Positions 55,501 to 62,134 of a stretch of DNA of 64,000 nt are shown in pieces. Numbering within the stretch: the stretch's first letter is position 1; each line of letters starts with the position of its first letter. This stretch comes from Rhizopus arrhizus (taxonomy: Eukaryota > Mucoromycota > Mucoromycetes > Mucorales > Rhizopodaceae). The translations under genes and the position numbers were made by a program. Where the stretch lies: the NCBI GenBank assembly GCA_024220505.1, contig JAKZZE010000022.1:1-64000 (forward strand), read 5' to 3'. The notes below the pieces were generated by a model that was not told the origin of the DNA, ran no database searches, and saw only the letters and a list, made by a program, of their open reading frames with translations.

Positions 55501-56097
55501 TTCTACTACAGATTCTGGTACTGTGCAGAAAGATCCAGCAGGAATATTTTGGTTGTCATCAATTGCACTCTGGATATAAGCCATGAATTGCTTTTGTTGA
55601 TCTTCGGTACCATAAGGTGAGTTGTTAGGTTCAATCTCATTGTTAGCGTCAAAATTCATATTAAGAAATTGTGCGTCTTCTTTTAACCTATTTGAATAAT
55701 CATCTTCATTACCTGGGTACTTATATGCTACTCCAGTGAGACCGATATTCATTTTTCCAAGAACATCAGTTCCAAGCAAGACATCAAATTCTTGTGTCAT
55801 TGTCTCATTAAAATTTACAACTTCAAAAGAATGTTTAAAAGAGATGTTATTCATATATGTTAAAGTGAGAGGATCAGTTTGTCCAATTCGTTTACAATTA
55901 TTATCTGAAGACAAAAAATTTAAAGAACCATTTACAGAATTCACTTTGTCAATATTCAATTTATTATTCAAACAAATTTTTGATATACAAGTGATATCGC
56001 TGCCAGTGTCAATCTTTCCAATTAATTTCTTGCCCTCTATCAATATAGGAGTCAAAAGTTTAAATGGATTAGTATCTTCATCTTCAGTTTTTTTATT
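52546..56097 (-). CDS. D Pol: protease, RT, RNase H, integrase, chromodomain
   Basis: Open from the codon after the gag TGA to TAG at 52546; the ORF as usually drawn starts at a TTG (56055), which I do not take as an initiation codon. Protease KIDTGSDITC; RT with TYVDDCVIKG; RNase H YVATDASQYGVGAVL; integrase zinc region HTFGHFG...CIECQRHN; GIDLLGPLP, IQSDNGREF, GNGVSESAVK for D, D, E; GPYIVVRKTQGGSYVL; chromodomain YYDVEDIRDHRGGPGQ and LVKWAGYGERENTW; Lys-rich tail. A Lys/Asn-rich spacer lies between RNase H and integrase. No other stop or shift. Best similarity inside the window is to element A. Confidence 0.93.
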   Translation of the reverse strand, partial: NKKTEDEDTNPFKLLTPILIEGKKLIGKIDTGSDITCISKICLNNKLNIDKVNSVNGSLNFLSSDNNCKRIGQTDPLTLTYMNNISFKHSFEVVNFNETMTQEFDVLLGTDVLGKMNIGLTGVAYKYPGNEDDYSNRLKEDAQFLNMNFDANNEIEPNNSPYGTEDQQKQFMAYIQSAIDDNQNIPAGSFCTVPESVVELPMEKGAKSFKRQYPIAHRQMPELEEQINEWLKAGIIKENRANTSFNSPLLMVPKKDENNEITSHRVCLDVRGINKLIPDVVYPVPKIRSIFDNLAGGEVFTKIDLKNAYNSFLVAPKDQHKLSFQFKNRTYTFQGCCFGLKTVTAIFCKVMKILFADMDFIETYVDDCVIKGTAENHASNVKKVIERLTSVNLKINVKKCSWYQRSIYLLGFVVESGGIIKVDPRRLTNIDSWPIPRNKKEVMRLMGIVSYMRDFIPLISRVAAPIDRLRNDPDVENNWTQEHTDAFIALKEILKSKTLLHTPDLSKKFYVATDASQYGVGAVLTQRDELNRTLHIAFASKSLSPSQRKWNTTKRELYAVVFALEKYREFLWGNKFELRTDHKALMYLHTQEQANPMMIGWLETLLDFNFDVIHIQGILNQLPDLLSRLYEPCLNNEFMLGGGDAAQKENKKEKKENKNKNKNKIKVKRQTNSAAKRHNLIYSQDKKLNVLAVKIKNKKFANNPTTDYMTPPPEKRARLLEDAHTFGHFGSTSIVEQLHSQGLHWNNIYKDATETIKSCIECQRHNVSKKGYHPLKNILAYLPFDHIGIDLLGPLPVTANENVYVLVMIDVCTRYIILRPLKHKQSDTVAKELIKIFGDYGIPKIIQSDNGREFKNSLMHSLSKHLGIDRRYSTAFHSRGNGVSESAVKTTLNTIRKMVNSNSNDWDDVLPIVQLASNYKIRHRSKSAPFSLMFARRLNSFEDYSDQSIADKIPNRPVTEQELIERTDRMYQIVFPAIRERTQKIIEEANKRFNDKNMIIDLPKDTAVMVRLPGRTSKLSPLYEGPYIVVRKTQGGSYVLKDEQNELLHREYVPSELKIVSIDETAIEDEYYDVEDIRDHRGGPGQREYLVKWAGYGERENTWEKASSFSSTVPIDKYWLKRKRLKELEQARKQKMIANEIDYTKKTSARPNVTEENKNYKRKDMVQDSTVLRKSKRIRNNRN

Positions 56098-57480
56098 TCA
56101 TAATGCCTTACAGTCATATGAGTGATTTTCAGCTTCTGTCATATCATGATCATTATCATTTTCTTCATTTGCAGTACGAACAATGGCATAAATTGACTTG
56201 TCCGAATCTCTTGGATTTTTTGGATCGACATGAAGTTTTCTTTTATAGTCTGCATATTCTTGACAATGATGGCCATGGGACCAACTTCTACCACAATAGC
56301 GACAGGGTTTACTTGTGCTTGCCTTATGAGGAAAATTTTTGTTGCCATAATACTTGTTGTTTATGGTCGACGCAGCATCATTTTTCTTTTTTGATTTACT
56401 ATAGCAATCATCTTCATTGTGATTTGCAGCTGTACCACCATGTCTTGAACAAAAGAAAGCACCAGACGAACCATGACCTTTGTTTCTTTTTTGAATACTA
56501 AAAGGACCAGCATTTGTGTGAATTCTTTTATTACCACTGGCAACATTGGCATAGGATGAGCTTGTGTATGTCCTTGGATCATCTCCTAGCAAATTTCTAG
56601 CTATTTCAGCAGCTCTCTCTACAGTCCATGGTATGTTTTTATTTTCTTTCAAAACAAAAGCTGTCTTACACTTCTCGAGAACAGGTTCAGAGAATGATGC
56701 TTTAAATCTAGCAGCCACCATTGGATCATTTTTATTTGCCCCAGCCTCAATACAAGTGCTTAAAAATCGGGTCATATACGAAGAGACAGATTCATTTTTA
56801 TTCATTGTCATAGTGAATAGACGATGCATAGCATCTGTTCTAGCATTATCAGTCAGGAATTTGTTCGTAAAGACAATTCTAGCTGTGTTCCATGTATCAC
56901 ATCTTTTGAGCTCTTTTTCGATCCAATCATCATGGTCGAAGGCCAAAGAAACAGGGAGATACCGGCGCCAAACCTCTTGAATGTCCAAGGCAGCAGAATA
57001 GATAACCTTTTCAAAGGACCGCAAAAAGTGTTCAACAGATTCATAGCATTTCTCACCAGGAAATGGGATATCAGGCCAAGAGGAGAGTTGAAATTTGGGT
57101 ATGTCATTTTGGGTTAAACGCAAACCAATTTCCTTCTTGACAGGAGAAATTACAGGAGAAACAAGTTTACCAGAGAGAGCAAGCAACTGTGCACCATATT
57201 TTCTCATTTTCTTGAACGCCAAGTCTGCTTGTTCTTCTTCACCAGCCATTATATGTTTTTGATATTGTCGGGCAGATTCTTCCTTTTTATACCTTATGAG
57301 TTTTGAAACTTCAGCATCAATGTCATCATGATCAGACGTAATTTCATGCGCATTGGCATTTATTTTTGGGGTTACTTCAGAGCCATCTTCAGTAAGAGAG
57401 GGGTCTTGACTTGCTTGTTCGATCTCCATATCGGATGGATCATGCTCCATGGGTCGATCTTCTTGTTTAGGGCTTTCCAT
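56098..57480 (-). CDS. D Gag
   Basis: 460 residues from ATG 47 nt after the LTR (MESPKQEDRPMEHDPS). Acidic N-terminus, coiled-coil-like segment 50-100, capsid region 110-300 (YESVEHFLRSFEKVI, DDWIEKELKRC, TMTMNKNESVSSYMTRF), Cys/His motifs CSRHGGTAANHNEDDC near 350 and CRYCGRSWSHGHHC near 400. Ends HSYDCKAL-TGA at 56098-56100. In element A the matching segment (SYDCKYPSK) runs on into Pol, so here the TGA sits at the Gag-Pol junction and the same frame continues. Either a recent nonsense mutation or a readthrough stop. Confidence 0.92.
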   Translation of the reverse strand: MESPKQEDRPMEHDPSDMEIEQASQDPSLTEDGSEVTPKINANAHEITSDHDDIDAEVSKLIRYKKEESARQYQKHIMAGEEEQADLAFKKMRKYGAQLLALSGKLVSPVISPVKKEIGLRLTQNDIPKFQLSSWPDIPFPGEKCYESVEHFLRSFEKVIYSAALDIQEVWRRYLPVSLAFDHDDWIEKELKRCDTWNTARIVFTNKFLTDNARTDAMHRLFTMTMNKNESVSSYMTRFLSTCIEAGANKNDPMVAARFKASFSEPVLEKCKTAFVLKENKNIPWTVERAAEIARNLLGDDPRTYTSSSYANVASGNKRIHTNAGPFSIQKRNKGHGSSGAFFCSRHGGTAANHNEDDCYSKSKKKNDAASTINNKYYGNKNFPHKASTSKPCRYCGRSWSHGHHCQEYADYKRKLHVDPKNPRDSDKSIYAIVRTANEENDNDHDMTEAENHSYDCKAL

Positions 57481-57527
57481 AGCAGTTTACCAGGGTATGA
57501 ACCAGAAGGATGATTAATTTTAAAAAA

Positions 57528-57987
57528 TGTTTTAATCGCAAGATTAAATAAAAAATTAAACAAAAAAACAATAGCAGCAATATAAAATTAAAATCCTTCT
57601 TTATTGCAGATTTCTTTATATTGCGAAAGGCCTCGCTTTATGGATAAAAAGTTGGCATCTATTTATATTCTTTGTGAGCGTAGATATAAAAGATATAGAC
57701 TCGGTCACGATGTCGTGCTGAAGAACCAATGATTAAGCTAAAGCTTGTCGATGTTCTAATATATGCATCTGAAGTTGAACAATAGAAATAATAACCAGTC
57801 AATTAACTTTGATCTAATTACTTTTGGGGTTGACAATTGATTAGACTCTCTAGGATGACAGATATTGATCTTATTGTTCTAAATTTGGAAAAGTGTGGAA
57901 TTGTTCAATCATAGTTTAATCTTTTTGTGTATCGTTATTTATTTTAATACAACTGATATCATATAGAAAATAACTATGTTTACAACA
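57528..57987 (-). repeat. 5' LTR of element D
   Basis: 460 bp. TATA-like GAATATAAATAGATG in the middle. Followed on the coding strand by TTTTTTAAAATTAATC; TTAATTTTA occurs in the LTR and could pair with this, but the words are so AT-rich that chance is likely. Confidence 0.94.
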
Positions 57988-59341
57988 GATAAAGGAAAGA
58001 TAGTAGATAATCAATAGCCGCTGTCTTCTTGACGAATCAAGGGACAATGAAGTAGATAAATTATTGATCTAACGATAATTATCGAATAAGGTTGGATTGA
58101 ACTGCCGTTGTTATAATCAGGTTCCGATATAGTCGTGGGAACGCGGGTAGAGACAACAGGGCAAAGTTGGCTATTGCGGAGATCTCTCGTTTATCCATGA
58201 ATGTTCACTTTACTAGTTGTGTGGATACAACAAAGAGATTGTTTTATTTAATAAGAAAATGATACTCTATTTATACTTTTCATACACGGATAATATTTCA
58301 TGTCATGGATTAATAATTAATGAGTATGATATAACTGATGACAAATAGATAATGGTTACGTGTTCCTCCATTGTTATCTTTTGTTATAGGTAGACATAAT
58401 AAAATAATAAATTATGCTATAAACCAAACATCTCCAACACTAGCATAGTTAAACCATAAAGATCTGACGATGAATTATATCATAAAGAGTAATAAATGTC
58501 TTGCATGTATAATACCAACCTGTTATAGTATTAAGTCTTTGCATAATCTCTTTTATGATCCAATGTATTTAGTTGCATTGAGACTATGTGTGTCAGAATA
58601 GAATATTGTTTTTCTTGCATAGTAACTTTATCGATCTAAACGAATGATTGAGAAATATTCTTATCAATAATCCGATTGGTGCCTTAATGACTCCTGTTGT
58701 CTCCATTATTAGGTTTCAGTCTTTCTGTACTAATTTAGTAACCAAGTTTACTCAAACCCAATAACCATTCAGGAACAAAATACAAGTGCCGTCTTAAACA
58801 ACAATTCCATGGATGCCTATTTATAAATGCAACACTAGTAGCTTAGAACAATGATTTATAATATAATTATACAAGATAAGATTCCATGGAACAAGATATG
58901 ATGGCAATGCCCCAATCCAGAATGAAACATCAAGAAAGAACCAATTGATTTAACTCAATCATCCCCATGAATTATTCTTCAAAAGAATATAAATATCCCA
59001 CCTAAATCCTCATTGAAAAAAGAATAACTTTAACTTGGATATAATCAAGAATAAAAAGTATCTCAAAGTAATTATCGTTTTGGTGCTTTTTTATTTCTTT
59101 TTATCTTCGTTTATTACATCTTTGTCATCATAAGCATTTATCCATAGAATACTCGTATATGATTGACTGCGGTTGACTGTGATTTAGTCCCTGGATTTAA
59201 TATAATTTAACCATGCAATTACGCAGCATCTTATTCTTAATGAAGATTTATCCGAATTAATCTGTAGCCTATCTATTGGATATATTTTACATGTAGCTTA
59301 TTAATACTGTTTTCATATCGAGTTATGAATGATGGATACAT
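57988..59341 (-). repeat. Continuation of the C-type LTR (U3 side)
   Basis: No gene. On the minus strand it begins TGATGTATCCATCATTC (59341), the same start as the E LTR at 61669; 59104-59341 and about 58225-58381 match that LTR, with about 720 bp extra between them. Together with 51645-51941 it would form one LTR of about 1.64 kb, TGATG...AATAACA, into which element D inserted. Alternatively the part 58220-59341 is a separate solo LTR; no duplication supports this. Confidence 0.55.
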
Positions 59342-60110
59342 CAACCCCCATGCTTGACGGTTTGCTGTACATGTCGCGAGTTCAACTCCTCATGGGGTAG
59401 TTTCCATGTATAAGCCTTTCCGTCGGATCCAAAACGATTTATTTTGGTCTCATCTGAGAGTATGACCCGTTTTCAGTCGTCCACAGTCCAATGTTGGTGC
59501 GATTTGGCCCATTGAAGGCGTTTCATGATGTTTTGGCTTCGTAGCAATGGTGTCGTGTTTGGTCATTAATGATGTCTTTATTTATTATTTTATGATTGAT
59601 CTCAGTCAAGCCTACGTCAGACTATATAATTAATAGTCAGACAATATAATCCAGGGTTCATTCTAAATTATTAGTTCCTCTCCTTTTTCTTACTTAATAA
59701 ATAGTAGTTGTTAGCTATTGACTTCTTACTGTTTTCATATTATAAGTACCAAATATCTCAAATGGTTTTTGAGGCTTGACAAATGCTATGAAGCCAGCTT
59801 TTTTAAGGACGCGGCGTACGGTACTGTCACTTACAGACATTCCAAATTCTTCTTTTAGAGCTTTTTGGATCTCTACAACATTATTTTTTCTTCCCAAGGT
59901 GACTAATCTCCTGATGTAGCTTGCCATGCGTTGACTAATTAGAGATGGACGACCACCTTCATCAACATTTCCACTCATCTTCAGAGATGAGCGGTACTTC
60001 TGAACAGTAGTACGACCAACACCAACTTGTTTTGCTACTTTGCTGTTTGACTTCTTGAATCTTAGCAATCAGGAAATGCTGTTTACTTTGTCAGTTGAAA
60101 TTGCGCGCAT
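59342..60110 (-). pseudogene. Tc1-IV transposase N-terminal part, broken
   Basis: Starts MRAISTDKVNSIS at 60110, then TGA at codon 14 where copy IVa has TCA. The remaining frame is readable (KQVGVGRTTVQKYRSSLKMSG, SDSTVRRVLKKAGFI) to the solo LTR, and beyond it up to the catalytic region, where the element is cut. Non-functional. Confidence 0.86.
59551..59760 (+). repeat. Solo LTR of family B
   Basis: 210 bp, apparently identical to the 3' LTR of B, flanked by the duplication AATGG (59546-59550 and 59761-59765). It defines both LTR ends of family B. Confidence 0.95.
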
Positions 60111-60485
60111 GTCGAATCTGCAATGGTGCAATTTCTGAATGGGGTGTCGCAATGTAGCAATAAAACACTTACATGTAAACAATATTACAATAATAGAAGA
60201 AAGAGAAGAAAAAAATATAAAAAATTCGCAATTAAGTCACATTTTTATGACTATATTATGTCACTTGTAAACGCCGTCAAAATTGATCGCATGTACCGTC
60301 GGACTTTGAGGGCTAGTTATTACCGATACACTGCTCTACTGCAATACCTGTACTACCATAGAGTTGCCCAGAGTCTGCTCTTTCGAATGGCGTATACTAC
60401 ATTGCTATAAACTAAGAAATGAAGTATACCGCAACGTGTATAGGCAAAATATGAAAACATGCGACCAGTTTTGACGGCAACTGTA

Positions 60486-61197
60486 CTTCAAGGGACTTCT
60501 TGTTCTTGATATTTGATAAAATAAAAGAAAAACAAAAGATATTTACTTTGTATAATATTTATTTAAAATAATCAAAAAGTAAAGTACAGTAAGTAGTTAG
60601 AATAAGTATGAAGTTGAAAGTAAGTTAAAAAGTATAAGAAATATTGAAGTTATTTTTATGTTTTTTGCTTTTCTGATTATATGCTGTTTTTGATGATTCT
60701 GTGGATATTCTGTATTTTTTTGTATTTTTCTGGATTTATCTGTATTCATACGTATTCATACGTATTTGTTTGTATTTTCCTGGATTTGAATTAGTTGGAG
60801 AGAGAAAAGTCAAATGCTGCAAAAGTTTGCTGCATTGTGTTACACTGTTTGTCTTCTTTCAATATTGTAATTTTCTGTTGCTTCAATGGCTTGTAAAAGT
60901 TAACGGTTTTGAAATAGAGTAAAGTTGATGAAAATGGATAAAAAAAAATAAGAGTTGGATAGAGTATTGATATAAGGTTCGCTTGTAAGTGACCACCAGA
61001 TCTTGTTAAGTAGATCAAACTTGTTTGTAATAAAAGTAACTTGATAAGAGTTTTAAGAATGTTTACAATGAAGATAATTGACTTCAAGGGACTTGTCTTG
61101 CTTGTGTTTTAAGAGTGTTATACCAAAAGATTCAGGGATAAAGATACTTGATTTATTGGATAAAATATACTTAAGATAAGTAAAGTTAAGATATGTA
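60486..61197 (-). repeat. J-family LTR sequence, antisense
   Basis: Reverse complement resembles 1-1000: ACAAGTCCCTTGAAGTC, then TTGATCTACTTAACAAGATC and TGGTGGTCACT (60988-60998). It holds TATTCATACG and TGTATTTTTCTGGATTT short direct repeats around 60715-60785. No gene; the small ORFs here are not supported. Confidence 0.6.
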
Positions 61198-61452
61198 CAC
61201 TAGGTGAAAAAATAGGGACAACCTTTTCGAAAATTTCATTTCATGCAGCATATAGCATTAAGAGAAGGTCGCCTCATGATGCTAGCAATATGTTAAAGCG
61301 AGGTTAATGTGTAAAGTATTTCATCAAAATATGATGAGCCAATTATGGAAAACGAGGGAGTAATGCGTATATAATTGGTCGAATTTTAAATACTCGACAG
61401 CTCAGTTTTAAACCATATTTCGTACTCTTCTAATTTGACCTGGAATGTCAGT
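61198..61452 (+). repeat. Tc1-II end fragment (IIb)
   Basis: 255 bp from the terminus CACTAGGTGAAAAAATAGGG inwards; cut at the TA where a Tc1-IV end follows. It provides the uninterrupted DIRS target sequence. Confidence 0.88.
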
Positions 61453-61454
61453 TA

Positions 61455-61668
61455 CAGTGGCCGTCAAAATTGGTCGCATGTTTTCATATTTTGCCTATAC
61501 ACGTTGCGGACTACTTCATTTCTTAGTTTATAGCAATTTAATATACACCATTCGAAAGAGCAAACTCTGGGTAATACTGTGGTAGTACAAATATTGCAGT
61601 AGAGCCAGTGTATCGGTAATAACTAGCCCTCAGAGTCCGACGGCACATGCGATCAATTTTGACGGCGT
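61455..61668 (+). repeat. Isolated Tc1-IV end module (IVd)
   Basis: Only the about 212-bp end of family IV: outer motif CAGTGGCCGTCAAAATTGGT and inverted inner motif ATGCGATCAATTTTGACGGC. It stops 2 bp after the inner motif, where the E LTR begins. Confidence 0.85.
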
Positions 61669-62083
61669 TGATGTATCCATCATTCATAACTCGATATGAA
61701 AACAGTATTAATAAGCTACATGTAAAATATATCCAATAGATAGGCTACAGGTTAATTCGGATAATCTTCATTAAGGATAAGATGCTGCGTAATTGCACGG
61801 TTAAATTATATTAAATCCAGGAACTAAATCACAGTCAATCGCAGTCAATCATATACGAGTATTCTATGGATAAATGCTTATGGTGACAAAGATAACAATG
61901 GAAGAACACGTAACCATTATCTATTTGTCATCAGTTATATCATACTCATTAATTATTAATCCATGACATGAAATATTATCCGTGTATGAAAAGTATAAAT
62001 AGAGTATCATTTTCTTATTAAATAAAACAATCTCTTTATCGAGTCTCGTCCTCTCTTGTTCCTTTCTATTCTTGGATAAATCA
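61669..62083 (+). repeat. 5' LTR of element E
   Basis: 415 bp, TGATGTATCC...GGATAAATCA, TATA-like AAGTATAAATAGAG inside. Followed by TTTTTTTTGACGAATTC, much like the leader of G. Relative to the C-type LTR it lacks two blocks; one missing block is bounded by CTCTTT on both sides. Confidence 0.78.
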
Positions 62084-62134
62084 TTTTTTTTGACGAATTC
62101 TCTTTACTCTATTATTACTACGCTATTCTCAAAC

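Larger units (their letters stand above)
51942..57987 (-). mobile_element. Ty3/gypsy chromovirus D
   Basis: 6046 bp with 460-bp LTRs (51942-52401, 57528-57987) that differ at one position I could see (CTGAAATTG against CTGAAGTTG). Flanked by a 14-bp direct repeat GATAAAGGAAAGAT (51928-51941, 57988-58001), longer than the usual 5 bp. Gag and Pol lie in one frame separated by one TGA. A solo LTR of this family is at 35670-36130. Confidence 0.94.
59342..60483 (-). mobile_element. Tc1-IV copy IVc, truncated
   Basis: Right terminus GGCAACTG at 60483 followed by TA; the left side breaks off at the LTR start at 59341 within the catalytic region (CCCCCATGCTTGACGG). A solo LTR B is inserted at 59551-59760. 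Confidence 0.87.
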
